Shown: positions 1 through 6,652, counted from the first letter of the stretch. The stretch is 9,217 nt of DNA from Hyphomicrobiales bacterium (GCA_028865375.1 JAGWKJ010000078.1:1-9217); one strand, 5' to 3'. Numbers and translations: made by a program. The notes: a model not told the origin generated them from the letters alone.

Positions 1-771
1 AACGGTCTCGACATGATGGAGGCGTTGGGCGACCGGCTCGCGCAAGCGGGCTTCGACGTCGTGGCGTTCGACCGTCCCGGCGCCGGCCACAGCGATCGCT
101 TTGCCGGTCGCGGACCCGAGCTGCCGGCCTCGCAGGCCGCCATCGTCGCCGAAGCGCTCGACGCGATGGGCGCGCCGCCGGCGATCCTCGTTGGCCATTC
201 GCTCGCCGGCGCGATGACGCTGGCGTTGGCGCTCGACCGGCCAGACCGCGTCGCCGCGGTGACGCTGGTGTCGCCGGTGACGCATCCTTGGCCCGGCGGC
301 GTCGACCGCTATTACGACGTCGCCGCGCATCCGGTCGTCGGATGGCCGTTTACGCGGCTCGTCACGCTGCCAGCCGGCGCCGCGCTGATGACGCGCGCGA
401 CAAAAGGCGTGTTCGCGCCGGGCGCACCGCCGCCGCATTTCGCTCGCCGCACGGCGCTGCCGCTCGTGCTTCGGCCGGGCGCGTTCCGCGCCAACGCCTT
501 CGACGTGACGGCCATGAAGGCCGCCGTGACCGCACAGACGCCGCGCTACGCCGGCCTGCGGACGCCGCTCGAAATCGTCACCGGCGATTCTGACGGGGTG
601 GTCTGGGCGCACATCCACAGCGCGGGCTGCGCGCGCGACGTGCCGGGCGCGCGCCTGACGACGCTTCGCGGAATCGGCCATTCGCCGCACTGGAGCGCGC
701 CGGAGTCCGTGGTCGAGGCGATCCTGCGCGCCGCGGCGCGCGCTCAGGGCGTCGAGGGTGCGTCGACGTAG
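1..771 (+). CDS. alpha/beta fold hydrolase, 5'-truncated by the window edge
   Basis: This is a serine hydrolase of the alpha/beta fold; its substrate cannot be inferred. Numbering from the Met codon at 13, a strand-turn motif FDRPGAGHSDR lies at residues 19-29. The nucleophile elbow GHSLAG (61-66) carries the catalytic Ser63. A likely catalytic acid is in GDSDG (Asp194, possibly Asp192), and the catalytic His is in GIGHSPH (His223). The reading frame stays open to base 1, and the in-frame residues NGLD before that Met match the region just after the family's N-terminal oxyanion-hole HG motif. The true start is therefore probably upstream of the window, with roughly 30-60 residues missing, and the Met at 13 is unlikely to be the start. 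The stop is TAG at 769-771, and the last 28 bp overlap the 3' end of the convergent pyk gene. The fold assignment is secure; the function is not. Confidence 0.88.
   Translation, partial: NGLDMMEALGDRLAQAGFDVVAFDRPGAGHSDRFAGRGPELPASQAAIVAEALDAMGAPPAILVGHSLAGAMTLALALDRPDRVAAVTLVSPVTHPWPGGVDRYYDVAAHPVVGWPFTRLVTLPAGAALMTRATKGVFAPGAPPPHFARRTALPLVLRPGAFRANAFDVTAMKAAVTAQTPRYAGLRTPLEIVTGDSDGVVWAHIHSAGCARDVPGARLTTLRGIGHSPHWSAPESVVEAILRAAARAQGVEGAST
726..741. repeat. 16-bp perfect GC palindrome just beyond the pyk stop
   Basis: The sequence GCGCGCCGCGGCGCGC is its own reverse complement. It lies inside the hydrolase CDS, where it encodes an Arg/Ala-rich stretch, and starts two bases downstream of the pyk stop codon on the minus strand. 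As RNA it could form a 6-bp stem with a 4-base loop, but no U-tract follows in either direction. It is therefore at best a weak, non-canonical 3'-end hairpin for pyk mRNA, and it may simply reflect Ala/Arg codons in GC-rich DNA. Confidence 0.4.
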
Positions 772-2174
772 GCGATCCGGATGTTGTTGGTGCCGCCGGA
801 CTTGCCGAAGGGCACGCCGGCGACGACCACGATGCGCTCGCCCACCCGCGTGAACCCTTCCTCGCGTGCGTTGCGGCAGGCGCGCGCCGACATGTCGTCC
901 ATGTCGCGCGCATCCTCGGTCTCGACGGCGTGCACGCCCCATACGATGGCGAGGCGGCGCGCCGCGTCCTTGTTGGGGGTCAGCGTCAGGATCGAGGTGC
1001 GCGGCCGTTCGCGAGCGATGCGCATCGCGGTCGAACCGGACGCCGTCCAGGCGACGATGGTCTCGATGCCGAGCGTCTCCGCGATGTCTCGCGCGGCGTA
1101 GGCGATGGCGTCGGCGCCCGTGCGCTCGGGCTCCGCGCGCTGGTTGGCGATCACCGCGGGATAGGTCTGTTCGCCCTCGATCGCCTCGCCGATCCGGTTC
1201 ATCGTGGCGACCGCCTCGATCGGGTATTGGCCCGACGCGCTTTCGGCCGACAGCATGACGGCGTCGGCGCCCTCGAACACGGCGACGCTGACGTCGGAGA
1301 CTTCCGCGCGGGTGGGTACCGGCAGCGAGATCATCGATTCGAGCATCTGCGTCGCCACGACGACGGGCTTGCCGAACCGTCGCGCCAGGCGCGTGATGCG
1401 TTTCTGGATGCCAGGCACGCGCTCCAGCGGCATTTCCACGCCGAGGTCGCCGCGCGCCACCATCAGCCCGTCCGACACCGCCATGATCTCGTCGAGCCGG
1501 GTCACGGCCTGCGGCTTTGCGATCTTGGCCATCACGAGCGCGCGGCCGCGCGCCACGTTGCGCACCTCGATCACGTCCTCGGGCCGCTGCACGAAGGAGA
1601 GCGCGATCCAGTCGACACCGGCGGCCAGCGCCGCGTCGAGGTCGACGCGGTCCTTGTCGGTGAGCGCGGAGACGGGGATCGTCGTGTCGGGCAGGCTGAC
1701 GCCCTTGCGGTTGGAAAGCCGGCCGGCGACCTCGACGGTCGCCCGCGCCCAGGCGCCCGTCGCCTCGACGACCCGCAGCCGCACCTTTCCGTCGTCGATC
1801 AGCACGACGTGGCCGGGCTCCAGCGCGGCGAGGATCTCGGGATGGGGCAAATGCACGCGCGTCGCGTCGCCCGGCGCCGGGTCGTCGTCGAAACGGAAGC
1901 TGGCGCCCTTGTCGACCTGCACGGCGCCGTCGCGGAACGTTCCAACGCGCAGCTTCGGTCCTTGCAGATCGGCGAGGATGCCGATCGGCCGGCCGAACCG
2001 GCGTTCGAGCTCGCGGATCATCGCCACGCGCTCGCGCATCGCGTCATGCGTGGCGTGGCTCATGTTGATGCGGAACACGTCGGCGCCGGCCTCGAAGAGC
2101 TTGCCGATGGTGTCGAGGTCCGCCGAGGCGGGGCCCAGCGTGGCGACGATCTTGACGTGGCGCTTTCGGCGCAT
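744..2174 (-). CDS. pyk: pyruvate kinase, with Ala at the expected metal-binding Glu position
   Basis: Pyruvate kinase converts phosphoenolpyruvate and ADP to pyruvate and ATP, the last step of glycolysis, in the cytosol. The 476-residue length is normal. The N-terminal barrel has RINMSH (Arg35, Asn37, Ser39, His40) and ADLQGPKLR (Asp69, Lys74, Arg76). The B domain lies at about 75-165. The catalytic half has MAKIAKPQAV with Lys217, VARGDLGVE with Asp243, ATQMLESM with Thr275, and PTRAEVSDV. A C-terminal domain follows, with GVPFGKSGGTN near the end. The normal signature is K-I-E; here residue 219 is Ala (codon GCA, bases 1518-1520), the position equivalent to rabbit muscle Glu271, a Mg2+ ligand. 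All other active-site residues I checked are present. An SD-like GGAG lies at 2181-2184, 7 bases before the ATG. The gene is probably co-transcribed with the DUF1036 gene, 21 bp upstream. Family identity is certain; whether it is fully active is open. Confidence 0.96.
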   Translation of the reverse strand: MRRKRHVKIVATLGPASADLDTIGKLFEAGADVFRINMSHATHDAMRERVAMIRELERRFGRPIGILADLQGPKLRVGTFRDGAVQVDKGASFRFDDDPAPGDATRVHLPHPEILAALEPGHVVLIDDGKVRLRVVEATGAWARATVEVAGRLSNRKGVSLPDTTIPVSALTDKDRVDLDAALAAGVDWIALSFVQRPEDVIEVRNVARGRALVMAKIAKPQAVTRLDEIMAVSDGLMVARGDLGVEMPLERVPGIQKRITRLARRFGKPVVVATQMLESMISLPVPTRAEVSDVSVAVFEGADAVMLSAESASGQYPIEAVATMNRIGEAIEGEQTYPAVIANQRAEPERTGADAIAYAARDIAETLGIETIVAWTASGSTAMRIARERPRTSILTLTPNKDAARRLAIVWGVHAVETEDARDMDDMSARACRNAREEGFTRVGERIVVVAGVPFGKSGGTNNIRIAYVDAPSTP

Positions 2175-2195
2175 TGCGGACTCCGGTTCTGTCTG

Positions 2196-2657
2196 TCAGC
2201 GCGGTTTCGCGCCGGGGTTGGCGGGGTCGGAGAGCTGCACCGTCCAATTGCGGGCGTGCTCGCCGGTGTCGATCTCGAAGAAGCCCGTGCGGTCGAAGCC
2301 GCGGGCGTAGCAATCCTGCCGTCCGCCGATCTTGAACTCGCGGTCGCGCGTGCACATGAAGGTCTTGCCCTTCCACTCGCCGCCGCGCTCGTCCATCGCG
2401 TAGACGTAATAATAGCGCGCGGCGAGCGCGCCGCGCATCAGCGTCTCGCAGCTCGAAGGCCGCAGATTCCACCAGCCTTCGCTCGTCCAGTCCTTGCCGG
2501 ACGTATAGGCGAGCGCGACGCTGACCCGCATCGGCGCCGCATTGCACACGCGCAGGTCCGCGCGCGCGCCCGAGGTCGCGAGGCAAGCGGTCGCGAGGGC
2601 CGCCGCGAACGTCGCCTTGGTCTTGGGGCCTGCGAAGGTCTTGGGGCCTGCGAACAT
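2196..2657 (-). CDS. DUF1036 family secreted protein
   Basis: This is a small (153 aa) protein of unknown function that matches the DUF1036 family as I recall it. Landmarks are RVCN (36-39), EGWWNL (60-65), SCETL (69-73), ARYYYVYA (80-87), FMCTRDREF (100-108) and RTGFFEIDTGE (123-133). An N-terminal signal peptide is visible: basic residues to Lys14, a hydrophobic Ala/Leu core at 15-28, and a likely signal peptidase I cut after Ala-Arg-Ala33. The mature protein has four cysteines (38, 70, 102, 116), enough for two disulfides in the periplasm. Cys25 inside the signal is not in a good lipobox. The first 13 residues contain FAGPKT twice, from an exact 18-bp tandem duplication. No Shine-Dalgarno-like sequence precedes the ATG; the leader there is C-rich. 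The gene lies between the permease and pyk genes on the same strand. Family is well supported; its role is unknown. Confidence 0.9.
   Translation of the reverse strand: MFAGPKTFAGPKTKATFAAALATACLATSGARADLRVCNAAPMRVSVALAYTSGKDWTSEGWWNLRPSSCETLMRGALAARYYYVYAMDERGGEWKGKTFMCTRDREFKIGGRQDCYARGFDRTGFFEIDTGEHARNWTVQLSDPANPGAKPR
2619..2654. repeat. 18-bp perfect tandem duplication, two copies
   Basis: The unit GGTCTTGGGGCCTGCGAA (plus strand) occurs exactly twice, at 2619-2636 and 2637-2654, directly abutting the ATG of the DUF1036 gene (2655-2657 on the complement). It is in frame and duplicates the hexapeptide FAGPKT in the n-region of the signal peptide. Exact identity of the two copies suggests a recent slippage event or ongoing copy-number change. 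Confidence 0.95.
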
Positions 2658-2690
2658 CGGGCGGTTAAGTGCGGGAGGGGGCGGGGGAAG
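2658..2690. other. G-rich intercistronic tract (C-rich in mRNA), permease to DUF1036 gap
   Basis: The 33-bp gap holds three closely spaced G runs on the plus strand, GGGAGGGGGCGGGGG at 2673-2687, with a further GGG at 2659-2661. The plus strand is the template for this operon, so the mRNA is C-rich here and offers no anti-Shine-Dalgarno complement for the DUF1036 start. A G-quadruplex on the template strand is possible but needs an 11-base loop to reach a fourth G run, so it is weak. Confidence 0.4.
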
Positions 2691-3578
2691 TCAACCGCCG
2701 CGCGGCCGTGCGGCGACGATGCCGGCGAGGATCGCGACGCCGCCCAGCAGCTGCGCGATCGTCAACGCCTCGCCCAGCACCAGCCAGCCGAGCGCCGCCG
2801 CCACGATCGCCTCGATGAAGATCACGAAGGACGAGAAGGTCGCGGCCAGCCGGCCCAATGCAAAGGCGAGCAGCCCCTGCCCGCCGACGTGGCTGACGAG
2901 CGCGAGCGCCACCAGCGCCGCGGCTCCGCCGACATGGGGCGGCGCCATCCGTCCGTCGAGGACGAGCGCCACCGGCAGCAGCAGCGCCGCGGTGATGACG
3001 CTCGACTGGAAGATGATCCGGCCCGGACCCGCGCTCGCGCGCGCTTGGCCCACGGCCAGGATGTAAAGGCCGAAGAACACGGCCGTCGCGAGCCCGAAAG
3101 CGTCGCCGCGCGCGCGGCCGAGAGAGATCTCGAAGCTCTGCGACACCAGCGCGAAGCCGCCAGCGAGGCAAAGCGCGAGCCCGACCAGCGTGCCGACGCT
3201 GGGCTTGCGCGCGAACAGCAGCCAGCCGAACGCCACCACCCAGAGGGGCGCGGTGGTGGCGAAGAACGTCGCGTTGGCGACCGTGGTGTCGCGGATCGCG
3301 AGGTGCCAGAAGAACAGGTCGCCTGCGAAGGCGAGACCCGCGAACAGGACGGCGCGGGAGACGCGCATGGGCGCCGCCGCGCCGTCTTCCATGCGCATCC
3401 AGAGATAGAGCGCGGGCAGCGCCAGCGCGACGCGCCAGAACGCGCTCGCGAACGGCCCGACCTCGGCCAGCCGCACGAGGATCGGCGACCCTCCCATCGC
3501 GGCCGCGCCGGCGACGACCGCCGCCAATGGCAAGGCGATGCCAGCCTCGCCGCGCTTCACGTCCGTCGAAACCGCCAT
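2691..3578 (-). CDS. EamA/DMT superfamily permease
   Basis: This is an inner-membrane transporter of the drug/metabolite transporter superfamily, built from two EamA repeats of about five helices each. The 295 residues are typical. Hydrophobic segments lie at roughly 14-30, 42-60, 74-94, 98-122, 127-146, 158-177, 190-208, 217-240, 246-265 and 272-290. Family-like landmarks are FWR (47-49), FWHLAIRDTTVANATFF (90-106) with the following APLWVV, and GEALTIAQLLGG (269-280) in the second repeat. Substrates in this family range from amino acids and nucleotides to drugs, so none can be named here. It is probably the first gene of a minus-strand unit with DUF1036 and pyk, since only 33 bp separate it from the next gene. 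The nearest purine-rich element upstream of the ATG (GGGAG) is about 14 bases away, a poor ribosome-binding site, but the start leaves a short cytoplasmic tail before helix 1 and is reasonable. Confidence 0.9.
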   Translation of the reverse strand: MAVSTDVKRGEAGIALPLAAVVAGAAAMGGSPILVRLAEVGPFASAFWRVALALPALYLWMRMEDGAAAPMRVSRAVLFAGLAFAGDLFFWHLAIRDTTVANATFFATTAPLWVVAFGWLLFARKPSVGTLVGLALCLAGGFALVSQSFEISLGRARGDAFGLATAVFFGLYILAVGQARASAGPGRIIFQSSVITAALLLPVALVLDGRMAPPHVGGAAALVALALVSHVGGQGLLAFALGRLAATFSSFVIFIEAIVAAALGWLVLGEALTIAQLLGGVAILAGIVAARPRGG

Positions 3579-3586
3579 GTCGCCGA

Positions 3587-3615
3587 TTGCCGCTCCCTCA
3601 CGACCCGTCTATGTC
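3587..3615 (+). promoter_or_regulatory. possible sigma70-type promoter for the formylglutamate amidohydrolase gene
   Basis: In the 79-bp divergent gap, TTGCCG (3587-3592) and TATGTC (3610-3615) are separated by 17 bp, matching 4 of 6 and 3 of 6 consensus bases. Transcription would start near 3622, about 35 bases before the ATG at 3658. No comparable element is evident for the divergent permease gene. This is a weak match in GC-rich DNA. Confidence 0.25.
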
Positions 3616-3648
3616 GGATTCGACGCGGCCGCGCCATCCGGCCGGCGC

Positions 3649-3653
3649 GGAGG
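3649..3653 (+). promoter_or_regulatory. ribosome binding site deciding the start at 3658
   Basis: GGAGG lies 4 bases before ATG 3658, the best Shine-Dalgarno match in the window. It selects this start over an in-frame upstream ATG at 3538 that would lie inside the divergent permease gene and add 40 residues unlike the family. Confidence 0.75.
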
Positions 3654-3657
3654 AGAC

Positions 3658-4488
3658 ATGAGCGAAACGGAGTTCCGGCCGGTCGAACGCATCGCCGGCG
3701 ACCCGGCCGGCGGCCTGCTGCTGCTGTGCGACCACGCCTCTTCGGCGCTTCCCCCCGAATACGGCGACCTCGGCCTGCCGCCGGCGGCGTTCCGCCGCCA
3801 CATCGCCTACGACATCGGCGCCGCCGGCGTCACCCGCCGGCTCGCCGCCGCGCTCGGAGCGCCGGCCGCGCTCACGACCTTTTCGCGCCTTCTGATCGAC
3901 CCCAACCGCGGCCTCGACGACCCGACGCTGGTGATGAAACTGTCGGACGGCGCGATCGTGCCGGGCAACGCGGGCGCCGACTCGGTCGAAATCGCCCGCC
4001 GGGTCGAGCGCTTTTGGAGGCCCTATCGCGACGCGATCGGGCAGGAGACCGCGGCCATCGAAGCCAAAGGCGTCGTGCCGGCGATCCTCTCGATCCATTC
4101 GTTCACGCCGGCCTGGAAGGGCGCGCCGCGTCCTTGGAAAGCGGCGATCCTGTGGGACGACGACCCGAGGTTCAACGAGACGTTGATCGCGGCATTGCGC
4201 GCGGAACCCGATCTCGGAGGGTCCGACGACGTCGGCGACAACCAGCCCTATGACGGCGCGCAGGAAGGCGACACGATCCACGAGGCCGCCACCATGCGCG
4301 GCTTTCCGAGTTCCTTGATCGAAATCCGCCAAGACCTGATCGCCGACGACGTCGGACAGGCCGCATGGGCAGGGCGCCTCGCCCGAATCCTGAAACCGAT
4401 CCTCGCCGACCCGGCCCTGCGCGCGCCGCGGCCGATCACGACGAGGACAAAGGGCCGCGGTCGCGCATTTGACACGTCCCATCGATAG
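3658..4488 (+). CDS. N-formylglutamate amidohydrolase family protein
   Basis: This family hydrolyses N-formyl-L-glutamate to L-glutamate and formate in the cytosol, the last step of one histidine-degradation route (HutG). The 276-residue length is typical. Visible landmarks are CDHASSALP (24-32), the conserved HIAYDIGA (48-55), SRLLIDPNR (76-84), LSIHSFTP with His147, VGDNQPYDG (192-200), and LIEIRQDLI with Glu222. Asp/His/Glu residues in these blocks are the expected zinc ligands and catalytic groups. There are no hut genes in the window, so a histidine role is not supported by context and the true substrate could be another N-formyl or N-acyl amino acid. I recall this family lying near DUF1036 and pyk genes in Hyphomicrobiales. 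It is transcribed divergently from the permease, and the next gene on the same strand begins 66 bp later. Family is confident; substrate is less so, so no gene symbol is given. Confidence 0.9.
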   Translation: MSETEFRPVERIAGDPAGGLLLLCDHASSALPPEYGDLGLPPAAFRRHIAYDIGAAGVTRRLAAALGAPAALTTFSRLLIDPNRGLDDPTLVMKLSDGAIVPGNAGADSVEIARRVERFWRPYRDAIGQETAAIEAKGVVPAILSIHSFTPAWKGAPRPWKAAILWDDDPRFNETLIAALRAEPDLGGSDDVGDNQPYDGAQEGDTIHEAATMRGFPSSLIEIRQDLIADDVGQAAWAGRLARILKPILADPALRAPRPITTRTKGRGRAFDTSHR

Positions 4489-4541
4489 GCGAAGGTGGCG
4501 ATCGGACCCCGCCCGCACCGTCATTGGGAGCGATCCGTTGC

Positions 4542-4546
4542 GAGGA
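4542..4546 (+). promoter_or_regulatory. ribosome binding site supporting the start at 4555
   Basis: GAGGA lies 8 bases before ATG 4555. Starting there puts the signal peptide at the very N-terminus, whereas the in-frame GTG at 4495 would add 20 residues ahead of it. Confidence 0.6.
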
Positions 4547-4554
4547 ACCGCAGG

Positions 4555-6024
4555 ATGAATGCGACCCGACTGAAGGGCGTTGCGCTCGCGTTCGCCGCAG
4601 CCGCGTTCGCCGCGAGGGCCGACGCGGCGTCGACGACGGTCGATGCGGCGGGCGCGGCGACGCTGGCGCACGATCTGTCCGCCTATTTCGGCGCGGCCGC
4701 CTTCGCGCCCGGCGGATCGGCGACCGTGACGCCGGACGGCGACCATTACACGGTGCGCGTCGATTTCCCGAAGGCCTTGGCCGCATTGCCGAAGCGGGAC
4801 GCGCCGTTCACGCTCGACATGCCCGCGGCCATCATGGACCTGCGTCCGCTCGCCGACGGCGCTTGGGCTTTCGACCTGCCGATGCCCGGCCCGATCTCTT
4901 TCAAGGCGGCGACAATCAGCGAATCGGTCGATTACGAAGGCGGCAAGTTCACCGGCGAATTCGATCCCGCGACCGGGGCCATGCGCCATTTTGACTTCGT
5001 CGGTCCCGGCGCCAAGGTTTCCGCCGTCGACGCGAACGCCGGACTGGAGCAGCACGCGGTCGTCGGCGCGATGAAGCAGTCAGGCACGGGCACCGTCAAC
5101 GCCGCCGGCGGCGTCGACATGAAGATGGACGCGGACATCGATTCTTATTCGGTCGATGCCAAGCCCGCGCCCGGCGGCAAGATGCCGGCATTGGCGGCCT
5201 TCCACGCGGCGACCGGCAAGGCAAAGGCGGGCGTGACGGCCGCCGACCTCAGGATGCGGCCGCTGCTCGACCTGTGGGCCTTCGCCGTGGCGCATTTCGC
5301 CCAGAAGGACCTGACTTCGACCGAAATGGACGACCTGCGCGGCAAGCTGCGCGCGCTCGGTCCGGTGTTCGGTGAATTCGCGGAGGCCGTCGACCTGCAA
5401 AATCTTCAGATCTCGACCGTTGCGGGCGGCGTCGGTTTCGGCGACATCGTGATGGGGTTCGACGTCGGCGGCGCGGTCGAGAATTCCGCGTTTCGTTTTT
5501 CGGTGGGCGCCAAGGACATCCAGGCGCCGGTCCTGTTGATGCCCGGATGGATGGTCGATCTCGCGCCGACCGAATTTTCCATGGGTGCCAAGGTGTCCGG
5601 GTATGACGCGCGCGCGGGATGGCACTACGTGGTCGATCACGTCGATTTCACGCGGCCGGAGCCGCTGACGAAGGCGCAGCAGGCCGAAGCCGCCAAGGCG
5701 TTTCTCCCCAACGGCACGATCAAGATCGACCTGCCGCCCGGCCACGTGAAGTCGCCGAAGCTCGATCTCTCGTTCGACGGCGCCTTGATCTCCTCGGCCG
5801 GCGGGGCCGGCCCGCCGACGGGCGACCTGCACCTGCATGCCCGCGACTTCGACGGCACGATCGCGGCGCTCAAGGCCGCCGGCCCCGCCGTCCCGCCACA
5901 GGCGCTCGCCGGCATCGCGTTGATGAAGGGCTTGGCCAAGACGGAAACCGACGGATCGCTGTCGTGGGACGTCCGCTTGGGCGACGGCGGGTCGGTGACC
6001 GTCAACGGAACGAAGTTGAAGTGA
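4555..6024 (+). CDS. exported protein of unknown function, 489 aa
   Basis: I do not recognise this protein with confidence. It starts with a clear Sec signal peptide: Arg5 and Lys7, a hydrophobic Ala/Phe/Leu core at 8-20, and a cleavage site after ARA or ADA at about residues 22-24. The mature protein of about 465 residues is rich in Ala, Gly and Asp, contains no cysteine, and has no further membrane helix. It appears mainly beta-structured, with many alternating hydrophobic/polar stretches such as SVTVNGTKLK at the C-terminus. A helical, charged segment lies around residues 220-270. These features suggest a periplasmic or outer-membrane-associated soluble protein. Its style faintly resembles large periplasmic DUF2125- or DUF945-type proteins, but I see no diagnostic motif. 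No catalytic pattern or metal site stands out. It follows the amidohydrolase gene by 66 bp, so it could be read through from it, and it converges on lysE with a 31-bp gap. Confidence 0.85.
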   Translation: MNATRLKGVALAFAAAAFAARADAASTTVDAAGAATLAHDLSAYFGAAAFAPGGSATVTPDGDHYTVRVDFPKALAALPKRDAPFTLDMPAAIMDLRPLADGAWAFDLPMPGPISFKAATISESVDYEGGKFTGEFDPATGAMRHFDFVGPGAKVSAVDANAGLEQHAVVGAMKQSGTGTVNAAGGVDMKMDADIDSYSVDAKPAPGGKMPALAAFHAATGKAKAGVTAADLRMRPLLDLWAFAVAHFAQKDLTSTEMDDLRGKLRALGPVFGEFAEAVDLQNLQISTVAGGVGFGDIVMGFDVGGAVENSAFRFSVGAKDIQAPVLLMPGWMVDLAPTEFSMGAKVSGYDARAGWHYVVDHVDFTRPEPLTKAQQAEAAKAFLPNGTIKIDLPPGHVKSPKLDLSFDGALISSAGGAGPPTGDLHLHARDFDGTIAALKAAGPAVPPQALAGIALMKGLAKTETDGSLSWDVRLGDGGSVTVNGTKLK

Positions 6025-6035
6025 TGCGAGGTGGC

Positions 6036-6055
6036 GGGCGGACGGCGCACCGCCT
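6036..6055. terminator. weak hairpin between convergent genes
   Basis: GGCGG (6037-6041) can pair with CCGCC (6050-6054) around an 8-base loop, with a G-U pair outside (6036/6055). It sits in the 31-bp gap between the stops of the exported-protein gene and lysE, where a bidirectional terminator would be expected. It has no T-tract on either side and is short, so this is only a candidate. Confidence 0.25.
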
Positions 6056-6652
6056 TCACGCCCCTCCCCACACCAAGGGCGCGAGCGAGAGGAGGACGAG
6101 GAGCGCGAGCCCGCGATGGATCAGCGTGCGGCGCTTGTCTTCCTCCGCAAAGACGCGCAGCGGCCGCCCGGCGGCCGCCCAGACGCCGACGCAGGGAAAG
6201 TTCACGAGGCCGGCGACGCAGGCGGCCAACGCGACTTCGCGCAAGGTTCCCGCTCCCGCGTAGACGCCAACCGTCGTCAGCGCCATCGCCCAAGCCTTCG
6301 GATTCGCCCATTGGAACGCGCCGGCCTCGACGAAGGTCATCGGCCGCGCGGCCGCCGCCCGCCCAGCGGACCGTCCGGCATTGGCGATTCGCCACGCCAA
6401 CCAGATCATGTAGGCGGCACCGACGATTTTCAGCGCGAGCCTCGCTCGCGGCGCGGCGTCGAGGAGACCGGACAACCCCGCGCCGAGCGCGAAGATCATG
6501 GCCCCGAAGCCGACCGAGACGCCCAGCCAGTGCGGCAGCGTTCGCCGCAAACCGAAACTGGCGCCCGACATCATCAACATCAGGTTGTTCGGCCCCGGCG
6601 TGATCGAGGTCGCGAACGCGAAAGTCGTCAGGGCGGCGAGGGTCGTTTGCAT
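6056..6652 (-). CDS. LysE/RhtB family amino-acid exporter
   Basis: This is an inner-membrane exporter of the LysE/RhtB family, which pumps amino acids or related compounds out of the cell. Its 198 residues fit the family's usual 200-210. The signature ITPGPNNLMLM at 17-27 follows the first helix, and the family's second conserved block appears as AFQWANPKAW. About six hydrophobic segments are visible, including ones near residues 42-62, 72-87, 123-137 and 178-195. The start at 6652 is chosen because family members begin shortly before the T-P-G-P-N motif; an in-frame ATG at 6721 would add 23 atypical residues and overlap the divergent regulator gene. No Shine-Dalgarno sequence is evident. It is divergent from an Lrp/AsnC regulator 51 bp away, which very likely controls it in response to an amino acid. 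The exported substrate cannot be told from sequence. Confidence 0.92.
   Translation of the reverse strand: MQTTLAALTTFAFATSITPGPNNLMLMMSGASFGLRRTLPHWLGVSVGFGAMIFALGAGLSGLLDAAPRARLALKIVGAAYMIWLAWRIANAGRSAGRAAAARPMTFVEAGAFQWANPKAWAMALTTVGVYAGAGTLREVALAACVAGLVNFPCVGVWAAAGRPLRVFAEEDKRRTLIHRGLALLVLLSLAPLVWGGA

Noticed and set aside
2243..2600. Cys25 in the DUF1036 signal peptide as a lipoprotein attachment site
   Set aside because: The residues before it (A-T-A) do not fit a lipobox well, and a standard A-R-A signal peptidase I site follows at residues 31-33.
930..4253. A 3.3-kb open frame on the plus strand (about 1,100 codons) running antisense to pyk, DUF1036 and the permease and into the amidohydrolase gene
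   Set aside because: It is Arg/His/Gly-rich low-complexity translation with no domain, and it covers real genes with clear family motifs. GC-rich third positions on the opposite strand remove stops and create such frames.
4469..4474. Perfect TTGACA -35-like hexamer upstream of the exported-protein gene
   Set aside because: No acceptable -10 element lies 16-18 bp downstream (best about 2 of 6), and the hexamer is inside amidohydrolase codons.
3598..5055. A 485-codon open frame on the minus strand opposite the amidohydrolase and exported-protein genes
   Set aside because: The translation is Arg/Gly-rich with no recognisable motif, and it spans two well-supported plus-strand genes; it is a compositional shadow.
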